A stretch of 64,000 nt of DNA from Lycocorax pyrrhopterus obiensis (GCA_014706295.1 JACSVZ010000001.1:42498383-42562382); one strand, 5' to 3'. Shown: positions 29,191 to 42,652, counted from the stretch's first letter. A program made the numbers and translations. Notes: generated by a model from the sequence alone, not told the origin.

Positions 29191-32100
29191 TTGGGTGTTG
29201 GAGAGATTGTTATCCAGCTTCTTGCAGTGAACCTTTGGCATTTGCAAACCTTTAATTTCTCATTCTTTGCCACAGAAAACTGGAAATACAGTTGTTCAGC
29301 CACAGGAATATTGTGATCATTTTTAGGCATCTCATTCACATAAGCATGCATTAAAAAACAAAGAATTTCTTCATTTCCAGTGATCAACAATTTGTTACTA
29401 ACTCTTCTCTTGATATCTGCAAATGATAATGTTCCTGCCATGGGTCCTATATGAAAAGTTTGTATTGGTATACAGAGAAATAGGAATATGGTAATTTGAT
29501 TTATTTTCCTTAATGAGGGGATTTATCTCTTTGTACAATATGCCAAACAATACGCCAGACTCCCTCTGAATGAGTCAAAGAATGAGACTACTCCTTGAAG
29601 TTTGTACTGAAATGTTCTTTTAAAATGATAGCTGAAAGCTACTATTCCAAAAATTTCTACCAATAAAAACTGAGATTTGCATCATAAATTAGTTTAACAA
29701 TTAAAAATATTACTAATTACAGCTATTTTTTTGGTAATTTGTATTACAGTTTGAAACTCTTCAAGTTATTACTTAGATTATAAATTTTTGAGACAGCAAT
29801 TATCACCAAACTTTCAACTTCCTGCTGCTCCCACATTTAGAAAAAAGCTACAGCCCTGCACATTTCAAAACTCATATGTATTATAAAACAGGAATTTCAA
29901 TCCAAACAATTACCTTTCAAATCTTTAATTAAAAAGTTTGCTTGAATCACCACAATGGAGATGTAATAAGGCTGTGCAACAAAGTATTAAGAGTAGGAAA
30001 CATTCATCAACACTAACCACTTGCTGTAAATTTTTTGTCCACCATGAGCATGGTCTGAAACGTAGCAGTCGGTAGGAACAAAACAAACTGTGACTGCAGG
30101 GATTTGGGGCTCTTCTGTCCATCAAGTCAGCAAGCCCATCTGCTGGTGGGCTGTTTGGGAACTGCTCTCTGAAGCTGCTGAGAAGTGTCACTGGTTATAA
30201 CTGCTCTGAGAACCGCAGTGCACAGCTGCAAATGGCTGCACTTCCCCAGCAGGGCTGAAAGACCAGACACGCATCACTCCGTTCTGTCCTGCAAGCTCCA
30301 CGCCCCTGGTTTTCTAAATAAAATGCTATAACAGCCATACACTACTCCATGATCTTGAGTGCTAGCTATGCTTCAATTTTGCTGCAAACTTGACCCTCCT
30401 GAAAGACATTTTGAAAATAATTATATAAACCCAAAAGTTTAAAAAAAAAGAAAAAAAAAAAATCTGACTCTTGTATCACGGGTTTTTTTGCATGGTAGGA
30501 AAACAAAATGAAACTCATCTATACCGTTTCATGTCTAGATTTTGTAAGCATTCTGTACATGTAAGGCAATGAAAAATATAATTTCAACTAATTATTCTTG
30601 ACATTTTGAAATTATGAAAATACTGAACTTCAAAAGAAATTCTTCTTATGCATACACCATGTGGTATCCTTAATGAGGATGAATATGTAATTGTACAGCA
30701 CAATAACTTCATAATTATTTTGTAATTAAAAGGTCTACTCCTCTGATGACTTGTACTTACACTTAACACATAATTAGATGTAATATAATTGATTACATAA
30801 AATAACAGAAACTGAAAAAAAGATTCATGTTGAGAAGCAGATAAAATAAGAAAGCATGTATTTGAAACTTCACTGCTTTTTTTAAAAGAACAGTTTCAGT
30901 GGTTACTCTAAGATTTGCTTTGGTTGTATGCCAAAGCTTGTATTTAAAGTCTTTTTTGTACAGTGAGATAATTCCGTCATCACATCACTATCCTTGTTAT
31001 TATCAGGTTAAATTAGGATATCCCCTCATTGACCCCCTTCTCTTTTGCCATACCCTGCCCCTCAAATACTTGAGCTTTCCATGTAAGATGATAGCCTGAC
31101 TATTACAAGTAGATTTTTTCTGTTTCAAGTATAGGGAAAAAAGACAGCTGTTGCCCACAGGCTCCCTTGAGACAGGGATTTCTGGTCTCCACATAACTCT
31201 GTTGCATGGACATTTTTGAGCTGTGACAGCAAATACTGCTGCTCTATGGGCCACTTTTGGACAGTGAACACGTGTCCATTAAGGAAGGGTTCTGTCCCTA
31301 GGGATGCACTGTTCTATATCCTGAAGTGGTGATGGCTGTGGATGAGTCTATGGCAGCAGGATAGCTCGTGCCTCTGTGGATCTTCTCTAAGACATCTATC
31401 TACTCCTACTGCTCCCTCAAATCTAAGTTTTCTCACTTCTTTCTTCCTGCATACACTTTTTTTAGATGTTCCATAGCCACTTTTCTGAAAACAAATGAGG
31501 TCTACCTCCTGAGTAGAATAGCAATGTATTTGGGCCTAACTTGATGTCCTGATTTTCTGTTTTGGGGATGCTTTCCAGTCTCAGATAATAGCAGTTCTTC
31601 ACTCAACTGTCCAGAGAACTATGGAATCTTTTTTAACATAAATGCAGGTGATTCTGTCCACAGTATTAAGGTACATGACTTATTTTATTGGTATTGGTTG
31701 TATCAGAAAAAAACAATGCAACCCAGAAATATGACATGGCTGGGATGGTATACATCACCTGTACCGGGGTGTGTTGGTAAACTTTTGCATGTACAGCTGC
31801 TGTGAAGATGAAGAGATTGATTTAGAATCACACGTAGTACAGAGTCACTTGGGAGACTAATGAATTGCAGAGCAAGTCCTGGTGACAGGCAGACTGGCCA
31901 CACTCACAGGATGAAAACCTTGGATAAAGAATGGACAAGCTTGGAAAACACCTTGAGGAAATAACTTGGGGATGTTTTTTCCTTTTCAACTCACTTTTTG
32001 CACAAACAAGGAAGCAGAGACATGGTAGTAGAATTGCTTCAAGCGACAAGAAGACAGGAGAGGTTTTCCTGTTGTGTTTGCATAAGCAGATGGCTGTTCT

Positions 32101-35100
32101 TGATGGGTTTCATTGGGAACATAATCAGTGCATTGCAGAGGCATGCAAAGACACAACAAAAGTGACAGAAGAGCAGCTGGGCTTTAGGACTGACATCACT
32201 GATGAAACTGGGGTGGCATGGCTAGAGATTTATGTGAAAGTCAAACTGTCAGGAGACTGTGAAGAACAGAGGCATGTAATTAAAAAAGCGTGTGCTTTAA
32301 CAAAGCAGATTTAAATGGGAATTTTATGTTACAGGAGGTTTTTTCATCAGATTTTTTTTTAACAAATAAAGAAATACATCACGGCAAAACCAAAAGATAG
32401 AAAAGACTTGCTCAAGACTTGCTTTCAAATTTTGGCTTGACATACCAAGTATTTCTTGTTAGAGTTAACTTCTTGTAGCATCTTGCTACAATACTGTCTG
32501 GCACTTGGATTAGGTATTGTTAGAGGAATGGATATAACACATATTTTCCCACTAAGCTGATTTCCTTTCAACCTGGATTGCTGAACTTGTTCCACTTGTA
32601 GTGGATTAAAATGGGAAGAACACCCAAAATCAAAATATGGGTTTTTTTTTTTAAATTATTATAGCTGAACATTCACAATAACAGGGCAATTAAGATTGTT
32701 ATATCTTAACAAAACACCCTGGTATTTTGGCATGAGTGTGCTTACCAAAATGTTATCTTTAAGCTACCTTATTATGAAAGAAATTCAGTCTATGTGTCAT
32801 GAAAAAAATCAATGTGCTTATACCATCTGCAAACCCTCCTTTAGAACATGATAACAGTTTGAGCAGAAGTAACTATTATGCAAACCAGAAACAAATATAA
32901 AAAGGAGTCAATTTGCTACAGCAAATTAAAATGAGATCACAGAAATTTCATCCCCACACAAAAAATATTTAGATGTGTTCTAATTGACTTACAAAGGTAT
33001 TCAGAATAATTTGATTTATAATTCTGTTCTGAAACTACATAAACAAAAGATTAATTTAAACATCTCTTTAAGAAGTGCCTCTCTGAAAAAGCACATTATG
33101 TTTCTGTTTAAAAATTCTCATTAAAGGCCCTTTCATACACTGCATTTTACTACCGCAAAAAAACCCAATAGACTCAAATAATACTTAGATGAATTTGGGT
33201 GTGTATATTTTCAATTTGTGTCCACAACAGCAAAGTCCATCTTGGGAACATCAGTGCAAATTGCAAACTGCAGGCAACAGGAGAATTCCAAGCCAACGCT
33301 CTTGACTCACTTTGCCATGCTTAATCTCACTGCTAGGCAAAATTAAGAATTCCACATTATGTCTGTAAACAGAGATTGAAAACTTGACATGATGATACTG
33401 TCAATTCAGGTAATATTAGTGCTGGAAAAAATATCAGGACATAACAGAATCTGAGAACATCAGATCCTTGCCTGTTTCTCTCTTCTCTTCCCCTCATCTC
33501 AGCTAGTAAATAAACTACCACAGGAAGACCACATTTTTAAGCATGCACACAATGGACAAACTTTGGAAGTCATGATAAAAGGTGGTTTTTTCACTGAAAC
33601 AGAAATGACAGGCTCAGGATGGGAAGTGCCAGTGGAGTCTGTGTCTGGTGGGGCAGAAGAACATCAAACCATGACCCAGTAGCAGACCACTCACGGCATT
33701 AGTGCACCACTCCATCAGGAGGGCAGGCACGATCACAGCAGCACAGCAGTACAACTTGGTTTTTATTTAGGGCTATTCTCACTCCTGCAATAGCTTGGCT
33801 GTAATTCAAAAATGCTCTGATTGCAATTTGGTATAGATTACCACTGACAAAGAAGGTAAAACTCACAGAGCTATCCGTTTATGCCTATGCCACAATATAT
33901 GCTCGCTTCCCTGACACCAGAGTTCCTCTGAAAGTGCTAGAAAACTAACAGCAATAAGCACTTTGCTAAAGAGAAAGGAAAACTATCCAGATTATACACT
34001 ACATTTTTTCTTAAAGCTATGCAGAACCTGAGTTTCAAGAGCATTAACACTTAATAGATGTCATATTGCTCTAATTGACTTGACTTGCAGCTGTGACTGC
34101 TGGGCATTTCTGCAGCCGTAATGCTGACATTTCCTAACATTTGAGCATGTGGCTTTCCAGCCTTTCCAGACTCTGTTTACAGGAGTCTAATGCTCTTTCA
34201 AAAGTCACTTTTTTTGCTGTATACAAACAAAGGAAAGTAAATGTCACATATGCTTTGTGAAACCATAATGAGCTCTGCACTAAATGTTAGATGCACTGGA
34301 TGTTCAAGCTAATTATCAGTTGATTTTGCAGAGTACATATATGTTAACAAGTAAATTGGAGCAACAGAAGAGGATCAGCTGATCAAAACAGATGGCACTG
34401 TGGCCCCTGCAATGATGTATATCTGGTACAGGAGTTTTACCTCAGATGAGATGAATCCAGTTCCCTGGACTGAGTGCTTGCACCAGAGACGTGGAAACTG
34501 ACTGATCCAAAGGACTGGTCATTGGTAACAACTCTTACTCTCCAAGAAAGGCTGGACTCTATTTGGCTTGCACCTGAGTCAGACTTCTGTGAAGGGGGTA
34601 TATGCTTTGAAGATTTTATTGCTTTCCTCTGAAAATACAAACAGCTCTGTGACTCAGCTTTCTGATGTGCAACACGTGGGGATGACCTGTGAGCTCTGCC
34701 CAGAATTTCAGCTCCGCCTCAAAGCAAAAAGTGAACATAGGCACAACCTAACAGAACCAATTGTGCAAGCAGGATGCTATTTTGTAAGTCTATTTGACAG
34801 ATATTTTGCAGAGGAATATTGTTTATTTCTTCCACATTCTGAAGGAAATATGTGATTTTAGACCTCCCTGCTCTCTCTTTTCCATTTCCCTTACCTTTAA
34901 TGTACTCGAATTTCCTCTTGTCATTTTTGCCATTTCTTTAGTCCTGCAAATTGCCAGTTACCTGACTGCCTCCTTCCACTTCTCCTCGACTATGTCCCTG
35001 TATTTGAATGAGGTTTCTACTCCACACTGACCAGATACCAAGCCAAGGAACAAGAACAGTATGAACCTTCAGTTCCAGAGACTGACTCCAGGGTCCCACA

Positions 35101-35174
35101 AGTGGGGCAGAGCAATTCACTTGTTCAACCCTGCTGCAGCACAGTTAAAGAGGTCTCGGAGTGGTGAAGGATTC

Positions 35175-35490
35175 GACTTTTGCAGTTCAGTTCCCAAGGA
35201 GACAATAAACTTAAGAAGGCAACAAAAATGTTAAAAGGAATGGAATATTTTCATACAAGGAAGAAATAGATAAACTAGAGCACTTCAGCTAGGAAAAGAG
35301 ATTACTGAGGAAATTGTGAGGCAAATCTGGAAGATGACAAATAGCAGCAAGAAGAGTAGGCAACTCTTACTAGCAGTGTGAATCCACATCAGTGTTCTGT
35401 TTTGATCTGGAGAGCACTTGAAGCAAATATCCTCTTTGGTTCACACTACAGAGGAGCTTCAGTGCACATTAAATAGAGTCCTTTAAAAGG
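35175..35490 (+). mobile_element. Old CR1-clade LINE fragment (RT C-terminal region)
   Basis: The stretch reads CAGTTCAGTTCCCAAGGAG, then a frame KKATKMLKGMEYF, then AGCTAGGAAAAGAGATTACTG. These match in order the CR1 pieces that normally read CVQFW, RRATKMIRGLE and LEKRRLRG. The fragment is heavily decayed with many stops. Its outer limits are uncertain, and the 3' end may run into 35.49 kb. It resembles the older CR1 group better preserved in turtles and crocodilians rather than the younger avian CR1 at 12.6 kb. Confidence 0.7.
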
Positions 35491-38400
35491 AAAATAAACT
35501 GAAAGATGCACTCCATATACTCACCTAAAATGAGTCAGCCACTACCAGGTGTGCATGTAACCAGACTACTGTTAGCTTGATGTAAAATCCCTTCAAATGC
35601 ATATTGTAGGCTATCAGGTCATCAGCACGAATCATTTCATTCTACATATTCACTTTCATTGCACTGTACTACTTGCTAAGGAAGGCATATCCCATGTTGC
35701 AAAAACCAGAAGGCATCAAATCAAGCAGTGACTTTAAAAAGCAGGTATTCTGTATTTGGCTCATGGGCATGTTTCATTTGGGTGGCAAAATTCTGTAAGG
35801 ATTCAGGAGTTATTGTACAAATAAGCTGTCTGCAGAACATATTGACACAGATGCAATTTCCTGCTCAGAAAGCACCCAGATTGCAGATTATCAGCAAATC
35901 AAACCAGTGGACAGGTCATTCCATGCTTGTCACATTACCGTACCACTTTTGTCAAGCAAATCACAAAGTCCTTTTCTCTTTCAAGCTGAGTACCCTGAAT
36001 TCAGTTTCAATAGATCTGGGAGATTCAGAGTTCCCTAGCTACTTGATTTGGTTAATGACCACAATTTGCAAGATGGCTTTCTGGTGGTGCCTACCAAACA
36101 TTTCCTAGCATCCTTAAGGTAGAGCAAAACACCATCCACCAAGTACTGAGTTAAGCAAGTTTTTCAGTGCTGTTGCATGACTCTACACATAGCTGAACAG
36201 CACCTTGAACACAGGCTGACATTTTGGAGCTACTATGGTTTTATCACGGGACTCTTTTTCTTCTGAAAAAAAGTCGATTTTTTCCCACGTATTTTTGCCT
36301 CATTGAGGTCCTATATGTATTTACTCTTTGGGTGTGCTACTTTAGCATTTTGGTTTGGACCAGGAGGGAGATTTTTGAAGTGAATATTGCAGTCTCTGCA
36401 CCTGTGATGGTTTGGTTCATGTCACGTATCAGACAGCAAACACAACTTGCATTTCTTTCCAATTAAAATGCAGCAAGTGAAAAGATGCACTTTAAGGCTT
36501 TACTTTAAGTATCTAAGTCAAATACAGCCCACAGAACCATTACCCAAGTGAAATAAACACCCTGAAAATGCAGATAACGTAGACATTTGGTCCTCAGCAG
36601 CAGCTATTACACTCTACAGATCTACTCTTACTGGACCACAATTCTTGCTAACCAACGATGAGCTGTTTTGTTCCACCTTGACTTTGATAAATTAAATGAA
36701 AGAAAAAAGAAAAACTAGCAGAAGGATCAAAATGAATGCAGTGATAGGAAAGTTAATGATAAATGTTCTCTTGGCAATGCTAGAAGTCACAAATTTAAAA
36801 GGCACCACTGACAACGAGGGCCAGCAATTACAAATTACAGACAAGATCCCAAGGGAGCAATTAAGGCACGTGTGAACAAGCTGACTGCAATGACCAAACA
36901 TTTCTTAAACTTGAAATAAAATTTGGAATACAACTTAAAAAAGAATATATTTTATTTATCTATACAAATTCAATTTAGTTAAATTTAATTCAATTTAATA
37001 TCTGTTAAGGTTTATCCTAATCATTTCATGTTGTTGCACCAGGAACTGAGAAAGCAAGATCTACTACAGATTCGGGATTTTACACTTTTTAGATCAAAAG
37101 GAGCTCAGATGATTACTTTCCTGTAAGTGCTCCACAGCCAAATATGTTCCTCATGAAGGTGTGGCAATATTACTGCCAATGCAGTCAATAAGCTGAAATT
37201 TGTTCCACATTTTAGCTTCCTTGGTCAGTTACACACAGATTTCATGGAAGAAATCTGCTGAAATTTGAGGAAAGGAGATTGGTCACTATTGCTCCATGAG
37301 TATTAGAAATTTTACATTGCCCGTATGCATCGGTAGGAATGCTAAGGTATATTCCTCTTAAATAAATCTTCCAAACCTGTAATTTATACAGAAACTTGGA
37401 GAGATATTTTAAGCCAGTTCAGTCTGAAAGATGCAGATTTATAGTGATTAGGTGCTGCTACACAAACTCTAAGGCTAGAAATACAGCCTTGTGCTGTGGC
37501 CAGCAACAGGGGAGGGAGTCTAGCACAGCTTAAACTGCTACGATTTTCAGAAGTTTCTTTAATGCCTGGTCCAGAATATAAATTGCACAGACGAAACACA
37601 GAGGATTCATAACAGCCCCTTTCTCCCACATTTTTTAGATTCTGTCTCTTTCCAGCCTCCACGTTTTGCTTGGTCTTTGTATTCTCAGATCCCTGGGACT
37701 CATTCTTTGTGCATGTCTGCAAAGCATCTCCTACAGCCGGAGCTGAAGCTGTACTGACATAGAAGCGGAAGACTAAGAGAGGTACAGAGGAGCAAAGATA
37801 CTGACAACTGAAAGGAACAAAGAAACAGGAACGAGTTAACCTGACTGCAATGTAAATTCCTCAATGTCGGGAACAGGTTCCTTAGCTGGTGCTGAATATG
37901 GCTCTTTCTCAAATAGCGAAAGTAGTATTCCTTTACAGATGGAGGACGCAGTGTATTGAAAGCTGGATTCCACCCATGACACGAGATACGTTAATTACAC
38001 TTGATCAGCCAGTTCAGTTAAGTGTTAAAGACTGTTACTGAAAGCTTTAATTCTCTAACATTTGTTTGCTAAGCTCACCCGATCAAACAAAACCTCAGAC
38101 TTCATCTCCTCTTGACTTACCCATTTAGCCAAAGTAATGCACAGAACATCAACATGATTTACTTTTTAAGTACAAATAAATCATATGCTCTTGGGAGTCT
38201 GGATCTCAGGCTTCGCAATTAATGTGCGCACCTACTACAGAGAAACTGTAAGCGATGCTTTCAAGGATCTGATTGCTAGTTTTAATTTAGTAGCTTTATC
38301 TACTTCTCTTACTGTTTCAGCTCAATTGCTGCTTTTCCATGCATCAGAATCATTAGTGGTCACACAGAGATACTTGTCTCCGGGTTAAAATGTCTGCAAG

Positions 38401-38684
38401 CTGTCAAAGTGTTTTAGTGTAAACCTCTGTGACTGAGTGTTTAGTGGTGCTCTCAGCATACAAGAGATAGGCCAGCCAATATTATTTACATATGATGATA
38501 AATGAACAACATTACTCATTTTAACCTAAAGTAAGAAGTGCTTTTGGGATGCTAATTAAGAAAATTTTTTCCCTATTGCGGTTTTCTATTCAAGTGTTCT
38601 AGTTCCACTGTGTTTCTTTTTTTTTTTTAATTTTTCATATTAATTTTAGGCTTATCACACATGAAGAAAACCATATGCTTTCTC

Positions 38685-38700
38685 AAAAAAAAAAAAAAAA
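38685..38700 (+). repeat. Poly(A) tract, 16 A
   Basis: A run followed by GAAAAAG. A 12-T run lies about 60 bp upstream (38617-38628), so the two could fold back on each other. Confidence 0.85.
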
Positions 38701-39849
38701 GAAAAAGTCACTAACGTGAAAAAAGGGATTAAGAGAAAAATACTTTTGGATGTTTTAATCTGCAGCAAGAGGAGAGAAATAATTCATGCCAGCAGCAACC
38801 ATAGCTCAGAGATTTTTTGCTGCCACTTCAGAATATATATTAGAAATACTTTTGTTCATTGTATTATATATATTCTCTGTTTTGTTTCTTTTTATCTTAT
38901 TAAAGATACCCACACAAAATTATGGGGGAAAAAAGAATTTGACAACTGCTGAAAAAAGACTTCCACATCTTGGAGAGATTTGGAAAAAAACTTCCTTTTA
39001 GAAACAACTGTGCTTTAATACTGTATTCCTTACCAATGATATTAATGTTAAGGTAGAATATTTATTTCCAAGAATTTGTTTGTTTCTCCAGCTGCTTCTC
39101 TACCTGAACTCTTAATCAAGTTTTTAACAGTGTAATTATTTCCACAGCAACCAGTTTAGGCATCACAAATAGAGGATTATGACTTCAGTATACAAAAGAG
39201 CGGCAAGAAGATTAAGTTTTAGAAACAGCCTGGGGGAGGGGTGCTCTTATTTAATTTCCCTAGTACTGAAGAATACAGGAAAATAATCAAATATATACAA
39301 TCATAAAACAGTTTCTGAAGAAAAGGCATGCAAGCACTTTTCATTGAGAAGTAGGATTATTTCCAACCAGTAATAATTCTATTATTATGAAATCTGGAGC
39401 GGGATTTAAGTTATACATCAGACACCTAATTTACAGGCTATAGGGGTGTGTCTGTGTGTAGGGGGGGAAATCAGCTGCCTAAATATAGGTGCCAGGCTGC
39501 ACCTAAGACATCTTGGCATACCTGGGATATCTGCACGAGTTATCAAATAACAGAGAAGATACGTGGGACACACATGACCTTTTGAATTCGCAGCTGAAGA
39601 CAAGCAGGATGTTGTAGGACATTTCAGCTGGTACCAGACACCTGAACGGAACTGACACTCGAAGACCAAAGTCCTGTGTTAAGAGGGTGTTCTGGATTTT
39701 GTAGCATGTATCACAAAAACCTAAGCATTTATGTCAGGCAGGTGTATTGAGTCCGTACAAGGAGGTGTTTGAACCACAGTCTGGATCCTACCTTTAATGT
39801 CAATTTAGAAATTTAGAGGCATGCTTTGTTTCTGTGACTGAACTTCAGT

Positions 39850-39914
39850 AAAAAAAAAAAAATCAAAACAAAAATGCCCCAAAAACCCAACAACAACAAC
39901 AACAACAACAACAA
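39850..39914 (+). repeat. A/C-rich compound repeat with (CAA)n
   Basis: Thirteen A, then A/C-rich sequence with CCCC and CCC, then about nine CAA units. It lies just upstream of the old CR1-clade LINE, whose recognisable start is at about 40.25 kb. Confidence 0.85.
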
Positions 39915-40249
39915 AAATCAACAAAATGAAACCAACAACGTTTTATCAGGGACCTCGAGGAAGTTTCCACCTGCTTTTAGAAGTTTTTTTGATGGCTCTC
40001 TGGAGAGAGATTAGTCCTATCTGAGCACGAAAAGCATTCATAAGCAGGGGTTCAGATTTGGATTAAGAAGATACAAGAACACTGAAGATCAGTCTGAATT
40101 GATTTCCTAAGCTCCAGCCTATCTTACAGGTACTGGAGAAATCAGGAGGGGTTACTGCATTTACCAGGTAGGTATCAGGCAGCTAACATTTTTAACAGAG
40201 AGACAAGTAATCAGGTGAGAACAGAGAAAACCGAGGAGGGAATATCTGG

Positions 40250-41440
40250 TTAAATTAGATGTTGCCAAATCAACTGAATCTCAGGAAATTTGCCTTAGAG
40301 GACATGAAACACTGACTACAACACTGTCAGAAGCATTTGCAGTTATCTTTCGAAATTTTGAGAGGACGATGACATTTCAGAAGATTTAAAAAGGTCAAGC
40401 ACAACCTTTATCTCTAGAAAGTGGCAAAAGGAAGAGACAAGGAATTATAAACTGACTATTCAACTTATGTTCAGTACCTGAAACAATACTGGAAGAAATT
40501 AAGAATATTAGAAACTTGAAAGATAACACGAAGATGAACAGCAGTCAACATATATTTATCAAAAACAAACCCAATTCAATTTTCCTTCTATGACCTTACG
40601 AAAAACAAAGTGGCAGAAAATACACTAACTTAAAAAATACTCTTGACATTGCTTCAAGAGACATTTTGATAAGCAAACAATGTTACAGACAGAGCTATTC
40701 TAAGATCTATGCAATATCAGTTTCAGAACTGCACTCAGCGAGCACTTATCAATAGTTGATTGTAGGACTGGAAGGTGTACGACAATCAACATATATAGAT
40801 ACAGCACTACATCAATAGTCTTCATACTTCATTGACAACCTGGTGACAGAGCAGAGAATACATCTATTGAATTCACAGGCATCAAAATGAAAAAAGGTTT
40901 AGAAAACAAGACCAAAGAATTGACAAAGTGGTCTGAATGAAACAGGACGGATTTCATTATGGAAAAAAACCCCAAAACTATACAATGTTCTTCAGTGAGG
41001 CAAAACAAACGGTCGCAAAAATACTAGGTGGGAAACAAGTGGCAGGGTGGCAGCTGTAAAAGGAAAAATCTAAGGCATATAATGAATTCTCAGGTGACAG
41101 TAAGCAGTCAATGCCAGCTGACTGGTAAAAAGCTATCATACTGAGACATAAAAAGAGAAATATTTTTGCAAGCCACATGGAATAATTTTTTTGGATTGGC
41201 AAAGCCTGTTCTCTCTACTGAGTCTAGTTTTGGGCCTTCAAAAAAAAATGTGTACTTCAAAAAAAATTGGCCAATTAGAGAGATCCAACAGGGTGGCAAC
41301 CAGATGTCTAATAATCATAACCTACAGAAACAACTAGATTTGTAGTTCATAGAAGAAAAATGACTGAAACTGGAATATAAGAATGATCTCCACTATTAAG
41401 AAGCAGTTGTAAAGAGAAAGGAAATAAGCTACTTTCCATG
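40250..41440 (+). mobile_element. Old CR1-clade LINE, long ORF2 segment (decayed)
   Basis: Across about 1.2 kb I can follow CR1 reverse-transcriptase landmarks in correct order. The block before the fingers (TTAAATTAGATGTTGCCAAA) is near 40251. GGAATTATAAACTGAC, equivalent to the GNYRPISL region, is near 40440. NSSQHIFIKNK is at 40537-40569. A region equivalent to DTVSHDILISKL is near 40650-40680. GACAAAGTGGTCTGAATGAA, equivalent to the LENWSE region, is near 40925. The C-terminal block lies at 41210-41430. Stops and indels are everywhere, so there is no usable frame. The 3' UTR and tail are not recognisable before the LTR begins at 41612. It matches the older CR1 lineage known from crocodilians and turtles. 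Recognition is from memory of the family, not from an alignment. Confidence 0.78.
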
Positions 41441-41870
41441 TCCTCAGTACATAAGAAAAGAAAAAATGGTACTACACTCCAGCAAGAAAAATGTAGTTAA
41501 GAAATATGAATATTCTCTAAGAGAAAACTCGTTTGAATACAGGAATAGAATGACTGTGGAAATTGTGAAATCATAAAAGGTTAGCTGTGCAGTTTTGTAA
41601 GTATAGGACTGTGTCGGGTCAAAATGGGGAACATGAACTGTTGGGGTGCTTTGGACCACTTGGGGTCTGCCCGCTGCCCATCACGCCACGCCTACCCAAT
41701 GGGCTGACGAGTCAGAGAGCGAAGTCCGCGGGCGAGGCCCAGGTCTGAGCCCATACCCCTCCTCTAGAAGGTTCTGTTAAGTTCGGTTGTTCATTGGTTT
41801 GTTCTGTAAATTCCCTCCTCTGTAACCTAGCCATTGGTTCTGTGTCCTCGGGATCCTCCCCTGGGCTTAT

Positions 41871-42000
41871 CCTCTATTGGTTGTTTGTTCTGTACCACTC
41901 CTGTTGAAAAAGCACCTGTAACCCTGGCCCAACGTCCTCTATTGGTTGTTTGTTCTGTACCACCCCAGTTGAAAAGGCACCTGTAACCCTGGCCCGATGG
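41871..42000 (+). repeat. Tandem duplication, 2 x 65 bp, inside the family C LTR
   Basis: Units 41871-41935 and 41936-42000 both begin CCTCTATTGGTTGTTTGTTC and differ at about six positions. Each contains an inverted CCAAT box (ATTGG). Such direct repeats are common in retroviral U3 enhancer regions. Confidence 0.95.
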
Positions 42001-42027
42001 CCATTCCTCCCCTTTGCTTTCGGGGGA

Positions 42028-42033
42028 CATAAA
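42028..42033 (+). promoter_or_regulatory. TATA-like box of the family C LTR
   Basis: CATAAACTCC follows a GC-rich GGGGGA, downstream of the duplicated CCAAT-box units, at a place fitting the U3/R boundary of an LTR. Activity is not shown. Confidence 0.5.
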
Positions 42034-42652
42034 CTCCTGGAAGGTTTCACGGAGTGGTCCTCTCCCGTGCCTCTTTCACCTCTGGGATACCTGAGGGACT
42101 CAGACCTCTGTGTCTCCTCGCATTGGGTGCGCCTGCTGCCACAGAGCCAGTGCTGCCCAACCACGCGGCCGCCGAGACTCGACACTTTCCAGTGCCTGTC
42201 TGCGGGAAGGTCACTGTCGCCTCTCCAGAGCGGGACAAGCGTCCCCTGAGGCTGACCCCTCAGTGACAGTGGCAGTGACAATGAACCTTTGAAGTTTCTT
42301 TCTAGGAGGCTGGGGTTTTTTGAAGGCGGGACTCTTCTGATATTTATCTCTTCAGCTCAACAGCTCTAAAGCAAGGACCTGCACTTTTATCATCTTAGTT
42401 CCTTGTTTTGAATTTGGGAAGGAATTTTGTCTATTCCACATTTTACCTAGTAGGTCAGTTTATTATTATTTTATTTCTTGCTTATATCATCATTTTGGTA
42501 CATTCATAAGGCCTTAGAAGAGTGCATCACCCGTAACTTGCATTAGGCTAAAAGACCTCTTAGAAACAAACCAGCTGATATTTTCTGCAACATCTTATAG
42601 GACAGAGAAAAGAGATTAGCAAAGTTTGATGGAGTTGTACTCATTCACTGAA

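Larger units (their letters stand above)
41612..42280 (+). mobile_element. Endogenous retrovirus solo LTR (family C, CpG-rich)
   Basis: Starts TGTCGGGTCAAAATGGGG and appears to end near ...GGCAGTGACA at about 42280. It is far richer in GC and CpG than its surroundings, which suggests a recent insertion. Promoter architecture reads on the plus strand: CCAAT or ATTGG boxes near 41695, 41792, 41832, 41876 and 41941, a TATA-like CATAAA at 42028-42033, then about 250 bp of R-U5-like sequence. A 65-bp segment inside is duplicated. No AATAAA is seen downstream of the TATA, and target-site duplications could not be assigned, so the right edge is approximate. No internal retroviral genes flank it. It is antisense to GPC6. 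The upstream CCAAT array is typical of gammaretrovirus-like (ERV1) LTRs, but the class is inferred. Confidence 0.72.

Noticed and set aside
41827..42292. Several overlapping frames up to 135 codons
   Set aside because: CpG-rich LTR sequence. The peptide repetition in one frame comes from the 65-bp tandem duplication.
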